From Hwanghaeella grinnelliae (GTDB lineage: Bacteria > Pseudomonadota > Alphaproteobacteria > UBA8366 > Aestuariispiraceae), in contig NZ_SADE01000002.1 in assembly GCF_004005845.1 (NCBI RefSeq), positions 1,294,700 through 1,358,699 of the forward strand: DNA of 64,000 nucleotides, in the 5' to 3' direction. Positions 26,101-35,041 of the stretch are shown in pieces. Both the position numbers and the translations under genes were made by a program. The notes beneath the pieces were generated by a model. That model ran no database searches and had not been told where the DNA came from. It saw only the letters and a list, made by a program, of their open reading frames with translations. Positions within the stretch are counted from its first letter, which is position 1, and the number at the start of each line of letters is the position of its first letter.

Positions 26101-27588
26101 GTGATCAAGACCGGATCGGAACACATTCAGTCCCTTAAGGACAATCGGCAAGTCTACATCAATGGCGAAGTCGTCAAAGACGTCACAACACACGAGGCCT
26201 ATCGCCGGACTGTCGCCTCGGTCGGGAAGCTCTATGATTTTCAAGCTTCGCCCGCCAATCTTGAGATGATGACCTTCGAAACCCCAGATAAACCCGGCGA
26301 ACGCGCCAACCGCATCTGGCAGTTGCCGCACTCCTATGAGGACCTTGTTGAACGCCGTAAGGCATTGGAGGCCTGGACCGAGATCCATGGCGGTTTCCTG
26401 GGGCGCGCACCGGATCATGTCGCCTCCTGCATTGCCGGGATGTATATGGGCCTCAATGTCTTTGAGGAGCATGACCCGACCCGTGCCAAAGCACTTGCCG
26501 ACTATTATCACTACGCCCGGGACAATGAACTCTATCTCACCTATGTGATCATCAACCCTCAGGCCGACAGGTCCAAGGCCGCCAACGAGCAATCCGATCC
26601 GCATCTGACCGCGGGGGTTGTCGATCAGGATGCTGAGGGCCTCACCATTCGTGGCGCCAAAATGCTGGCAACCGGCGGCATCATGGCCAATGAGGTGTTC
26701 GTCACGTGCATCCAGCCGTTGCGCCCCGGTGAAGAGCCTTATGCAATCTCCTTCGTCATTCCGATGAACGCCAACGGCCTCAAGATCCTGTCGCGCAAGT
26801 CCTATGAGGAGAGTTCGCCAACCGTCTACGACAACCCACTCGGCAGCCGCTATGACGAGAACGATTCGGTTCTCTATTTCGACGATGTGAAAGTGCCGTG
26901 GGACCGGGTGTTCATCAATCAGGACACCGCCATGTGCATGCGTCAGTTCCATGCCACCCCGGCCCATGTCTATCAGAACTATCAGGCCCAAATTCGGTTG
27001 ATGGTGAAGATGCGGTTCCTGCTTGGTATCGCCAAAGTAACTGCCGAGACCAATGGCGTTGTCGGCTTTCCTCAGGTCAAGGAAATGCTCGGCACCCTGG
27101 CCGCACAATCGGCACTGGTCGACAGTTTGGTTCACGCCATGGAAGTCAAGGGTGGGATGAAGGGCGAATATTTCATCCCTGACGCGCATACTCTTTACGC
27201 TGCACAAGTGCTTACCCAGCAGCTTTATCCGCAGGTTATCACCATGCTGCGCGAACTTGCCGGCGGCGGCCTTATCATGCTGCCCTCCTCGGTTGCGGAT
27301 TTTGGCAATCCAGAACTTCGCGATTTGATCGGCAAGACCCAGCAATCGCCAACGACCTCGTCGGAAGGTCGCGTGAAATTCTTCAAGCTCGCTTGGGATG
27401 CTGTCGGTTCGGAATTCGCGTCGCGGCACACGCAGTATGAGATGTTCTATGCTGGCGCAAATTTCGTGACGAAAGGGCATAGTTTCCGCACTTTCGACTG
27501 GGATCGCTGCACGCACCTTGTCGATCAGATGCTTGATAGCTACTCACTTGAAAACGAAATGACCAATTTCAAAACCGCTGCGGAGTAA
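26101..27588 (+). CDS. 4-hydroxyphenylacetate 3-hydroxylase (HpaB)-family flavin-dependent monooxygenase
   Basis: Protein of 495 residues from GTG 26101 behind GGAGG. It has the HpaB layout: N-terminal helical region (VYINGEVVKDV), a central acyl-CoA-dehydrogenase-like flavin region (ARDNELYLTYVIINPQADR; GAKMLATGGIMANEVFVTCIQP), and a C-terminal helical bundle (REHRelated segment RELAGGGLIMLPSSVADF, then SRHTQYEMFYAG). The family also oxidises pyrrole-2-carboxylate, chlorophenols and other ring compounds, so the substrate here is open. Together with the reductase it forms a complete two-component system; amidase and cupin genes follow at once. Confidence 0.9.
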   Translation: MIKTGSEHIQSLKDNRQVYINGEVVKDVTTHEAYRRTVASVGKLYDFQASPANLEMMTFETPDKPGERANRIWQLPHSYEDLVERRKALEAWTEIHGGFLGRAPDHVASCIAGMYMGLNVFEEHDPTRAKALADYYHYARDNELYLTYVIINPQADRSKAANEQSDPHLTAGVVDQDAEGLTIRGAKMLATGGIMANEVFVTCIQPLRPGEEPYAISFVIPMNANGLKILSRKSYEESSPTVYDNPLGSRYDENDSVLYFDDVKVPWDRVFINQDTAMCMRQFHATPAHVYQNYQAQIRLMVKMRFLLGIAKVTAETNGVVGFPQVKEMLGTLAAQSALVDSLVHAMEVKGGMKGEYFIPDAHTLYAAQVLTQQLYPQVITMLRELAGGGLIMLPSSVADFGNPELRDLIGKTQQSPTTSSEGRVKFFKLAWDAVGSEFASRHTQYEMFYAGANFVTKGHSFRTFDWDRCTHLVDQMLDSYSLENEMTNFKTAAE

Positions 27589-27593
27589 TAGAT

Positions 27594-27980
27594 ATGACAA
27601 TTAACAAGGAACACAAGGAATTCGTCGCCGTCGACATGGAAGCCGACGGGTGGCACGTGCCAGCCGGCTATCCCAAGGGTATCGAGCAGAAAATCCTCGC
27701 CGGCGCGCTCGACGAAGACCAGAAATTTGGCTCACGTACGCGACTGTTGCGGTTTGCGCCTGGTATTTTCACTACCGCCCCCTTCGTCCATGACTATTGG
27801 GAGGAGGTCTATCTTGTCTCCGGCGACCTGACGGTCGGGAACGACGAAAACGGGGAGGGCGGTGAAAGTTTTGCACCGAATACCTATGCGTGCCGGCCGC
27901 CAGGAGCACATCATGGCCCCTTTAAATCGGAGAACGGTTGCGTGCTTCTCGAGATACATTACTACGATCAGGACAAGTGA
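27594..27980 (+). CDS. Cupin-domain protein
   Basis: Protein of 128 residues with one cupin barrel. Motif 1 is weak (TTAPFVHDYWEEVYLVSGDL around residue 60-80, with His and two Glu) and motif 2 is CRPPGAHHGPF near 100-110. The His-rich sites suggest a metal ion. It lies five bases after the monooxygenase stop and overlaps the amidase start by one base, so it is part of the catabolic operon. It could be a ring-cleaving or isomerising enzyme or a small-molecule binding protein; ChrR-like cupins are another possibility. Confidence 0.8.
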   Translation: MTINKEHKEFVAVDMEADGWHVPAGYPKGIEQKILAGALDEDQKFGSRTRLLRFAPGIFTTAPFVHDYWEEVYLVSGDLTVGNDENGEGGESFAPNTYACRPPGAHHGPFKSENGCVLLEIHYYDQDK

Positions 27981-29323
27981 TGAAACCGATTGCTGAATTG
28001 GTTGAAGCACTTGAAAAGGGCGAGGCTACCAGCCTCGCCCTCGCTGATGAATGCCTCGAGCGGATCGCTGACCCTGCGGGTGAAGGCGGCCGGGTCTTCT
28101 TGTCAACCGACCCCGAACGAGTTCGCGCCCAAGCGCGGGCAATGGACGAGGCCCGCAAGGCCGGCAAGGCCTCCTCGCCGCTCACGGGCGTCCCGGTTTC
28201 CATCAAGGCCCTTTTCGACATCGAGGGCGAGGTCACAACGGCCGGATCGGCAGTTCTGCGCAACGCGCCGCCGGCCGAGACAGACGCCGAGGTCGTGCGG
28301 CGACTTAGGGCGGCAGGCCTGGTCATACTCGGCCACACCAACATGACCGAGTTCGCTTATTCAGGGCTCGGGATCAATCCGCATTACGACACGCCACGCA
28401 ATCCGGTGGATCGCGAAGGTGGCCGCATTCCGGGCGGTTCGTCCTCGGGTGCCGCAATATCTGTGACCGACGGTATGGCGGCTATGGGCCTAGGCACGGA
28501 TACGGGCGGATCTTGCCGCATCCCGGCGTCGTTTTGCGGCATTGTCGGGTTCAAGCCTACTGCCCGGCGTGTTCCCCAACAGGGTACTTACCCGCTGTCA
28601 AAGAGCTTTGACTCTATCGGCCCACTTGCCCGCTCCGTTGATTGCTGCATCCGGATCGATGCCATCCTGGCGGGCGACGCGACACCGATCGAAATCCCCG
28701 ACGAACTCTTCGGTCTCAGGATCGGTGTACTCAGGCACTATGCGCTTGACGGCATCGAACCCGCCGTGGCGGATGCGTTCGAAAAGGCCCTGCGCGCGAT
28801 CGAGCAAGCCGGCGCGCGCCTGACAGACATCAGCCTGCCCGACTTTGACCGCGTCGCCGATCTGAATGCGCGCGGCGGCATCATCGGTGCTGAAGCCTGG
28901 CGACTGCATAAGGAAATGATCGCCGAGCATGGCGTCGAATACGACCCGCGTGTACGCGTGAGAATCGAAAAGGCTCGCGAACAAGAAGAGGGCGAATATG
29001 AGGCGCTGTTGAATGCGCGTCAGGAGATCATCGACAACGCCGATACCATCACGACCGGATTTGACGCAGTTGTGATGCCAACCACCCCCATACAGGCCCC
29101 GTTGATCGCTGATCTGATGGACGAATCGGACTACGGGCGGCTCAACTTGCTGGCTCTTCGAAACCCGACAATCGCCAACTTCCTGGATCGTTGCGCCATA
29201 TCCGTCCCAATGCCGACGGGCAACGGTATGCCGGCCGGGTTTATGCTGATGGGTGAAACGATGGCCGACAAGAAGCTGCTCGGGCTAGCCCAGGCCGTGG
29301 AGAGGGTACTCGGCACGTATTGA
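27980..29323 (+). CDS. Amidase (amidase signature family)
   Basis: Protein of 447 residues with the amidase-signature Ser-cisSer-Lys triad: Lys in VSIKALFD (residue 76), the Gly/Ser-rich PGGSSSGAA (about 152-158), and the nucleophile Ser in GTDTGGSCRIPASFCG (about 172-187). It starts at ATG 27980 in a TGATG overlap with the cupin. In this operon it would hydrolyse an amide or lactam produced by the monooxygenase, releasing ammonia and a carboxylate; the true substrate is unknown. It converges on the GntR gene with only three bases between. Confidence 0.92.
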   Translation: MKPIAELVEALEKGEATSLALADECLERIADPAGEGGRVFLSTDPERVRAQARAMDEARKAGKASSPLTGVPVSIKALFDIEGEVTTAGSAVLRNAPPAETDAEVVRRLRAAGLVILGHTNMTEFAYSGLGINPHYDTPRNPVDREGGRIPGGSSSGAAISVTDGMAAMGLGTDTGGSCRIPASFCGIVGFKPTARRVPQQGTYPLSKSFDSIGPLARSVDCCIRIDAILAGDATPIEIPDELFGLRIGVLRHYALDGIEPAVADAFEKALRAIEQAGARLTDISLPDFDRVADLNARGGIIGAEAWRLHKEMIAEHGVEYDPRVRVRIEKAREQEEGEYEALLNARQEIIDNADTITTGFDAVVMPTTPIQAPLIADLMDESDYGRLNLLALRNPTIANFLDRCAISVPMPTGNGMPAGFMLMGETMADKKLLGLAQAVERVLGTY

Positions 29324-29326
29324 CCG

Positions 29327-30025
29327 TCAGGTTCTAAGTATTTGGTTTGTGGTGTTAGCGTGGAACGAGGCGATATGTTCGCGCATCGCCTTTTCGGCGG
29401 CAGCCGGATCATGCTTCTTGATTCCTGCCAATATTTCGGCGTGTTGTTCGCACACCCGAATATTGTGGTCCGGTGCGCGCAGCGAGATGAACCAGAAGCG
29501 CAATGCTTTATCGTGGAGATTGCCGAGGAACTCCGAAAGGATCAAATTGCCAGCTGCCGCCGTAATCGAGCGGTGGAACTCCCGATCAAGAGCGATCATT
29601 GCGTCGATATCGTGGGCATTTGCCGCTTTCCAGGTCGCATCGACATTTTTTCGAATGCGGGCGATATCGTCTCGGCTCGCCTTTTCTGCCGCCCACCGCA
29701 CGGCCTGGGTTTCATTGATCAACCGCATCTCGATGTTTTCGACGAAATCGTCAAGACTGACGGGGCTAACGACAACGCCCTTGCGAGGCATTACTTCCAC
29801 TAGGCCGTCTACGGTAAGCCGGTCAATGGCTTGAATAACCGGGGTGCGTCCCAACTCAAGCTCAGCGGCCAGCTCAGTGACCGTTACGGCTTCGCCTGGC
29901 CTGAGTTCGCAGCTCACGATCCGGCGTTTGATTTCTTCATAGGCCGTATCGCGCAGGGATTTGCGCTTTTCAATGGGTTTTCCGTTTTGCCGAGACGAAA
30001 CTGTCCCGTTCCCAAGATTCTGCAT
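29327..30025 (-). CDS. GntR-family (FCD subfamily) transcriptional regulator
   Basis: Protein of 232 residues. An N-terminal winged helix (LRDTAYEEIKRRIVSCELRPGEAVTVTELAAELELGRTPVIQAIDRL region, residues about 24-70) is followed by an all-helical FCD ligand domain with metal/ligand residues in DREFHRSI near 140 and EQHAEIL near 195. It is transcribed with the DUF2848 gene upstream, from a promoter divergent from the Liv transporter genes, so it probably controls the transporter and/or its own operon. A second regulator besides the MarR suggests two inducers or a two-layer control. Confidence 0.92.
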   Translation of the reverse strand: MQNLGNGTVSSRQNGKPIEKRKSLRDTAYEEIKRRIVSCELRPGEAVTVTELAAELELGRTPVIQAIDRLTVDGLVEVMPRKGVVVSPVSLDDFVENIEMRLINETQAVRWAAEKASRDDIARIRKNVDATWKAANAHDIDAMIALDREFHRSITAAAGNLILSEFLGNLHDKALRFWFISLRAPDHNIRVCEQHAEILAGIKKHDPAAAEKAMREHIASFHANTTNQILRT

Positions 30026-30050
30026 AGTACCCTATCCGATCGGGCCATTT

Positions 30051-30737
30051 CTAATCGGCAATGGCCAGTGATTTAATATGATACCGTAATTCAAGTTCAC
30101 GGGCGAGAACAGGATCGACCAACCGACATTCGAAATCCGATGCCGACCTGATACCACCAATCGCAGGCAACGTGCCGCAGAACATCATTGTGCCGTCCGG
30201 CAGAGTGCCACCGTCGGTGTATTTTTTGATGAGAGTTTCAGGCCGTAGCAGGCCCGCGACTGGCCCGTTCTGATAGAGAACCCGCTCACCCCCGATGGTC
30301 GCGTAGCTAGTGATCACAAGTTCGTCCCAGTGATCAGATACTTCATCAAAAGGCCAGAACACGGTCGAAACGGGCTTCTCACAAATTTGTTTGGACGCGG
30401 TGACCCCGAAGGTCTCTACCTTGCGGTCGGTATGATCTGACCCAATACCGACAAAAAGCTTACCGTTGTGGCTCGTCAACACACATTCCACTTCACCACT
30501 GGAATCGTCGCCCATAACTTCGATGGCGTCTTCTGTCGCCAATCGTGACGCGGAGACCCGATAGAAGATCGGCGTCTCACGCGGGCGTGCAATGCCCAGC
30601 GCTTCAAGCTCACGGATATGGTGTTCCATCGCTTCGGCGTCTCTCCCAGCCCAGCCAGCGATGACCAGGTCGGTTACTTCGATCGCCTTGGCCTCTGTGC
30701 CGTTGAGCGTTTCAACGTCGATGTTGATCGTTTCCAT
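30051..30737 (-). CDS. DUF2848 protein
   Basis: Protein of 228 residues from ATG 30737 (METINIDVETLNGTE), with a clear upstream purine-rich region. It has the DUF2848 pattern: WAGRDAEAMEHHIRELEALG, PIFYRVSASRL, IGSDHTDRKVETFGV, SKQICEKPV and GTMMFCGTLPAIGGI. The SDHTDR and FCGT segments recall fumarylacetoacetate-hydrolase-superfamily folds, which is a weak impression only. No function is established. Its position inside a catabolic island, upstream of gntR, suggests an enzyme for a late step such as hydrolysis or hydration of a ring-cleavage product. Confidence 0.8.
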   Translation of the reverse strand: METINIDVETLNGTEAKAIEVTDLVIAGWAGRDAEAMEHHIRELEALGIARPRETPIFYRVSASRLATEDAIEVMGDDSSGEVECVLTSHNGKLFVGIGSDHTDRKVETFGVTASKQICEKPVSTVFWPFDEVSDHWDELVITSYATIGGERVLYQNGPVAGLLRPETLIKKYTDGGTLPDGTMMFCGTLPAIGGIRSASDFECRLVDPVLARELELRYHIKSLAIAD

Positions 30738-30985
30738 GACCACTTTGCCTTTCTTTTTCCATTGGCCCGTCACCGTGTGAAACGTCTGTTTTCCCGCTCA
30801 TTCGCCGGGGCTGCAGCACACTCTCTTGACAAACACGCATGGTGATGTTGCGGTGAAATATCACAAGCGTTTTATTCATGTCTGCCGGTGGAAGTCAACG
30901 GATGACCGGTTTGAAAGGGAATGGCGCTGTGGCGAAACCTAACAAATTGCTGGGCAACGGGAGGCTTGGCGAAAAGGAGTGGATT

Positions 30986-32290
30986 ATGAAAAGAAAGATT
31001 GGCCAATGGGCCAAAACGGTTCTGCCGGCTGCAGCGCTGGCGCTCACCACGAGCGTTGCTGTTGCTCAGGACAATCCTGACACGCTCAATATCGGCGTGT
31101 TTACTTTCACGTCGGGACCTGCTGCCGCCTATGGCATGCCCGGCAAGCAAGCTGCCGAATTGATGATCGAGCGAATCAATGCCGATGGCGGCATTGGTGG
31201 ATTACCGATCGAAGCCAAATTCGTGGATGAGGCGCAGGGCGCTGAAGGCGTTATCTCTGAATACCGCCGGATGGCCGAAGACCCCTCCAATCAGGTTGCC
31301 GTCGCAGCGTTGTCGAGCGGCAATTGCCTGGCGCTCGCCCCGCTGGGCGAGCAGCTTAAGATGCCGACCATCGCTTGGAACTGCGACACCCACCAACTCC
31401 TCTTGAATGATCGCCTTCAATATACTTATCGGCCAAACGGGAATACCATCCCTGAATTCACGGCCTTCGTCGCTTATCTGCTAGAGCGCAATCCGGACGT
31501 GAAGCGCGTGGCGATCATCAATCCAGATTATTCCTTCGGCCATGACGCCGCGGAGATCGTCAAAACAGCGTTCGAGACATTTGCCCCGGACGTTGAGATC
31601 GTTGCCGAACTCTTCCCCAAACTTGGGGCGTCTACCTACCAAACCGAAATATCCCGTCTTTCCTCGGCCCGCCCCGACGCGATCTTCTCTAATCTTTGGG
31701 GGGGCGATCTCGAGAATTTCGTGCGTCAGGCCTCGCCGCGTGGGATTTTCATGCAAAGTCAGGTCATTCTGGCACTTGGTGAAACCGTGCTGCAGCGCGT
31801 TGATCTGCCTGAAGGGGTAATCGTGGGCATGCTCGGAGACGGTTACTGGCTTTCACCCGATTCCCAGGCCAATGCCGACACCGTTGCCTTTGCCGAGGCC
31901 TATCACAAGCGATATGGCGAATATCCGGTCTTTCCCGCTATGAAGATGGCCAACGCCTTCGTGGTCATGAAGGCTGCAATCGAGAAGGCCATTGACGCCA
32001 AAGGCGGCGAATGGCCGACACGTGATGAGATCGCGGCCGCCATGAAAGGTATGGAGGTCGACACCATGACCGGCCATGTTCGCATTCGAGAAGACAATGA
32101 CGGTATCGTCGATCAGGTAATCGGCGTCACCGCAAAGTCCGACACCTATGACTTTAAGGTGATTGCCGATATGGTCCGCTATGACGGTGATGTGTTCATG
32201 GCACCCATCGACGAGGAACCGGTCGAATGGATCCGCACTCTCGATTCCGCCTTCCTTAAAGCGCTTCCGAAACCCGGATCGTACAAATAA
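30986..32290 (+). CDS. Branched-chain amino acid-type ABC transporter substrate-binding protein
   Basis: Protein of 434 residues from ATG 30986, behind AAAAGGAG. Signal peptide with cleavage after VAVA at about residue 27. The mature part is a type I periplasmic binding protein: LNIGVFTFTSGPAAAYG, AAELMIERINADGGIGGLPIEAK, and RVAIINPDYSFGHDAAE near 180. Binding proteins of this class often carry aromatic acids, amides or urea rather than amino acids. It is the first gene of the transporter, followed after 113 bases with a stable hairpin by two permeases and two ATPases. Confidence 0.92.
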   Translation: MKRKIGQWAKTVLPAAALALTTSVAVAQDNPDTLNIGVFTFTSGPAAAYGMPGKQAAELMIERINADGGIGGLPIEAKFVDEAQGAEGVISEYRRMAEDPSNQVAVAALSSGNCLALAPLGEQLKMPTIAWNCDTHQLLLNDRLQYTYRPNGNTIPEFTAFVAYLLERNPDVKRVAIINPDYSFGHDAAEIVKTAFETFAPDVEIVAELFPKLGASTYQTEISRLSSARPDAIFSNLWGGDLENFVRQASPRGIFMQSQVILALGETVLQRVDLPEGVIVGMLGDGYWLSPDSQANADTVAFAEAYHKRYGEYPVFPAMKMANAFVVMKAAIEKAIDAKGGEWPTRDEIAAAMKGMEVDTMTGHVRIREDNDGIVDQVIGVTAKSDTYDFKVIADMVRYDGDVFMAPIDEEPVEWIRTLDSAFLKALPKPGSYK

Positions 32291-32336
32291 CCGGCGTCCT
32301 GCTCCTGCTGGTTGGGAGCGGGTCCAAACAGTGATT

Positions 32337-32380
32337 TGCCGGCCCCTGTAACCGGAATGTCCACCGGGTTGGGGCCGGCA
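32337..32380 (+). repeat. Strong intercistronic hairpin between binding protein and permease genes
   Basis: TGCCGGCCCC (32337-32346) pairs perfectly with GGGGCCGGCA (32371-32380), and the 24-base loop contains a smaller CCGG/CCGG stem. Such structures between a binding-protein gene and its permease gene usually stabilise the upstream message or attenuate the downstream one, giving excess binding protein. Confidence 0.7.
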
Positions 32381-32403
32381 GACCTCTCGCACAAGGCACA
32401 CCA

Positions 32404-33303
32404 ATGCTCAATTCGATCCTCCCACTGCTCGTCGACGGGCTCGCCAATGCGGCGCTTATCTTCTTTGTCGCTGTCGGCCTCACACTGGTCTTCAGCGTTC
32501 TGCGCATTCTCAATGTCGCTCATGGTAGTTTCTATTCCATCGGCGCCTATGGCGCGGCGAGCCTCGGGCTGTGGCTGGTCAGTGTGGGAGCCAATCCCTG
32601 GCTTTCTTACCCGGCCCTGCTGGTCAGCGCCGCGTTGGTCGCCGCCCTTTTCGGACCGACCATCGAGCGTTTGCTGGTCCGCTGGACCTATGGCAAGGGC
32701 GAGGCAATCCAAATCCTTGTGACATTTGGGTTGTTCCTGATTCTCGAAGATCTGCAGCGAATGGTGTTCGGTGTGCAGTCGCTCTATCAGGACACTCCAA
32801 TGACGCTACTGGGCGTCACCATGGTTGGCGGCGTTGTTTATCTCAACTATCAGATCTTGCTGATCGTGCTCGCTTTAATCGTCCTGATCGGCCTAAGGCT
32901 GTTGATCAAGCGTACACGCATGGGCCGTCTTCTGGCCGCAGTCGTCGCGGACAGGGAAGTCTCCGAGGCCATGGGCATCAATACCGACCGAATTTTCATG
33001 CTTGCCTTCTCAATCGGAGTGTTTCTCGCTGCTCTCGGCGGCGCATTGGCCACGCCGACGACCGGCGTTGCCCCAGGGCTTGGCGCCGAAACCATGGTGC
33101 TTGCATTCGCCGTTGCAGCCATCGGCGGGCTCGGCCAGATCGAAGGCGCAGCCATCGCCGCCGTCATAGTCGCTACCGCCAAGGTGCTGGCGGTCTATTT
33201 TGTTCCGGCGCTCGATTCAGTAGCGCCCTACCTCGTCATGCTCGCCGTGTTGATGGTCCGTCCCCAGGGCTTGTTCGGCGTTGCAGAAACTCGGAGGGTA
33301 TGA
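32404..33303 (+). CDS. Branched-chain amino acid-type ABC transporter permease (LivH-like)
   Basis: Protein of 299 residues, almost entirely membrane segments (about eight), in the LivH family. It has the family's GLTLVFSVLRILNVAHGSFYSIGAYGAA near residue 20-50, FLAALGGALATPTTGVAPG and the cytoplasmic EAA-like loop VAAIGGLGQIEGAAIAAV. It forms half of the inner-membrane channel with the next gene. The stop codon overlaps the start of the livM-like gene. Confidence 0.92.
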   Translation: MLNSILPLLVDGLANAALIFFVAVGLTLVFSVLRILNVAHGSFYSIGAYGAASLGLWLVSVGANPWLSYPALLVSAALVAALFGPTIERLLVRWTYGKGEAIQILVTFGLFLILEDLQRMVFGVQSLYQDTPMTLLGVTMVGGVVYLNYQILLIVLALIVLIGLRLLIKRTRMGRLLAAVVADREVSEAMGINTDRIFMLAFSIGVFLAALGGALATPTTGVAPGLGAETMVLAFAVAAIGGLGQIEGAAIAAVIVATAKVLAVYFVPALDSVAPYLVMLAVLMVRPQGLFGVAETRRV

Positions 33304-34298
33304 TGACGCGTTTACTGCCTCTCATCACGGCCATAGCCGTACTCACATTGCTGCTGCTACCGGTGGTGCTGCCTTGGAGCCAGTTCATCATTACCATCGC
33401 CATCGCTAAGGGTTTCGCCGCGCTCGGCGTTGCCCTATTGCTGCGTGGCGGGCTGATCTCGATTGGCCATGCTATGTACTTCGCGATCGGCGCCTATGTC
33501 ACCGCCTTCATGATGAAATCCGACATGCTCGGCGATCTTGCCTTGCTGCTGCTGGGTTCGACATTGGTCGCGACATTGGTCGGGCTCATCGTCGGATCGT
33601 TCTTGGTGCGGTTCCGGGCGATTTTTTTCGCAATGCTCAACCTCGCGGTGTCGATGGTTCTTTTTGCTCTCTTCTCCAAACTTTATGGATTGACCGGTGG
33701 CACCGATGGCATGCGCGTCTCTGTGCCGGCTATTTTCGGCAATGTGCTCGATAAGGCCGCCTTTGACGGCGTTCTGTATTATGTTTGCATCGCTTTGTTG
33801 GTGATCGTCGGTTTCCTAGTACGCGCCTATTTCAAAAGCCCGCTTGGCTATGGCCTCAAGGCCATACACACCAACGAGGTCCGCCTTGAGTATCTCGGCG
33901 TCTCCGCTTATTCGATTACGTTGATCGCCTACACAATCTCAGCAGCGCTCGCGGGCCTTGGCGGCGCGATGGCCGCGCTTTCCATCGGTCACGTCCTGCC
34001 AGAATACGCCTATTGGACCGAAAGCGGACATCTGGTGCTGACCGCCGTGCTGGGTGGGATTGGCGGTGTCGCCGGACCGTTCATCGGCTCCGTGTTCCTT
34101 GAAGCCGTCCATACCTTTGCCGTCGATTTTGCAGCGGATGCCTGGAACATGATCCTCGGTGCAACGCTGTTGCTTGTCATCTTCTTCGTGCCACGGGGCC
34201 TTTTCGGCCTGTTTGAGGGTAAACCGGCAAAGCGCGCCTCTGCCGACGAGGAAACCGGCGACACCCCGAACACGGCTATTGAAGGAGGGGCGAAATGA
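33300..34298 (+). CDS. Branched-chain amino acid-type ABC transporter permease (LivM-like)
   Basis: Protein of 332 residues starting at ATG 33300 (or the adjacent ATG 33303), overlapping the upstream stop. Multiple membrane segments include ALLLRGGLISIGHAMYFAIGAYVTAFMM, TDGMRVSVPAIF and the loop LTAVLGGIGGVAGPFIGSVFLE. A hydrophilic C-terminal tail rich in Lys, Glu and Thr ends the protein. The much longer open frame upstream (from 32571) is shadow of the LivH-like gene. The start overlaps in ATGA style with the ATPase gene downstream. Confidence 0.92.
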   Translation: MMTRLLPLITAIAVLTLLLLPVVLPWSQFIITIAIAKGFAALGVALLLRGGLISIGHAMYFAIGAYVTAFMMKSDMLGDLALLLLGSTLVATLVGLIVGSFLVRFRAIFFAMLNLAVSMVLFALFSKLYGLTGGTDGMRVSVPAIFGNVLDKAAFDGVLYYVCIALLVIVGFLVRAYFKSPLGYGLKAIHTNEVRLEYLGVSAYSITLIAYTISAALAGLGGAMAALSIGHVLPEYAYWTESGHLVLTAVLGGIGGVAGPFIGSVFLEAVHTFAVDFAADAWNMILGATLLLVIFFVPRGLFGLFEGKPAKRASADEETGDTPNTAIEGGAK

Positions 34299-35041
34299 GC
34301 CAGCCCGTATTAAGAGCCGAAGGGCTCGAACTCGCCTTTTTCGGGGTCAAGGCTGCCGATGGTATCGACCTTGAGATCCGTGAGGGAGAATTTCTCGCCA
34401 TCATCGGATCGAACGGCTCGGGCAAGACGACCTTCCTGAACATGTGCACGGGTTACCTGAGTCCGACGGCTGGAACCGTCTATCTTGGCGAAAAGCCTAT
34501 CACCGGGATGGCGCCGCGCCGGATTGCTCGCCTCGGGATCGCCAGGGCATTCCAGATCCCCCAGCTCTTCACGGATCAGACGCTTCTGGAAAACGTGATG
34601 CTGGCGATTGCATCGCGTCGGGGTATCTGGGAAGGGTTAAAACCGCTCAATCGTTCAGTCTATGTAGAGGAAGCGCTGGAACTCTTGGCCCTGTTCGGGC
34701 TTGAAAGACACGCAGAAACTATAACCGGCACGTTGCCCGAGGGCTTGCGCAAGCTCGCCGACATCACCCTTGCCCTGGCGCTCAACCCGAAACTGCTGCT
34801 GCTCGACGAGCCCACCAGCGGCGTCAGCGCCATAGAGCGGTTTTCGCTCATGGAGAAGCTGATGGCCGCTCTGCGTTCAAGGCAAATGACGGCACTTTTC
34901 GTCGAACATGACATGGAGGTGGTCCGGCGTTATGCGGACCGTGTGGTTGTTTGGGATGCGGGCAAGATCATCGCCGAAGGGAATCCGGCTCAGGTGCTAA
35001 AGGACCCCAAGGTGGTTGAACGCGTCGTGGGAGTGGTGTGA
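34295..35041 (+). CDS. ABC transporter ATP-binding protein (LivG-like)
   Basis: Protein of 248 residues with Walker A GSNGSGKTTF near residue 38, the LivG-type IARAFQIPQLF Q-loop, a signature segment LPEGLRKLADITLALAL that departs from the canonical LSGGQ (here TGTLPEGLRKL), and Walker B LLLLDEPTSGVS followed by the switch His in FVEHDME. The altered signature is common in LivG/LivF-type subunits. It overlaps LivM-like by four bases and shares a base with the next gene. Confidence 0.92.
   Translation: MSQPVLRAEGLELAFFGVKAADGIDLEIREGEFLAIIGSNGSGKTTFLNMCTGYLSPTAGTVYLGEKPITGMAPRRIARLGIARAFQIPQLFTDQTLLENVMLAIASRRGIWEGLKPLNRSVYVEEALELLALFGLERHAETITGTLPEGLRKLADITLALALNPKLLLLDEPTSGVSAIERFSLMEKLMAALRSRQMTALFVEHDMEVVRRYADRVVVWDAGKIIAEGNPAQVLKDPKVVERVVGVV

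Noticed and set aside
26035..27516. 493-codon open frame on the minus strand
   Set aside because: Antisense of the HpaB-type monooxygenase gene, with no recognisable domain.
30878..30985. Earlier start for the solute-binding protein
   Set aside because: It would put 36 residues in front of a good signal peptide; ATG 30986 has a proper ribosome site.
32571..33299. Long N-terminal extension of the LivM-like gene
   Set aside because: It is an out-of-frame shadow of the LivH-like gene; LivM homologues begin near 33300.
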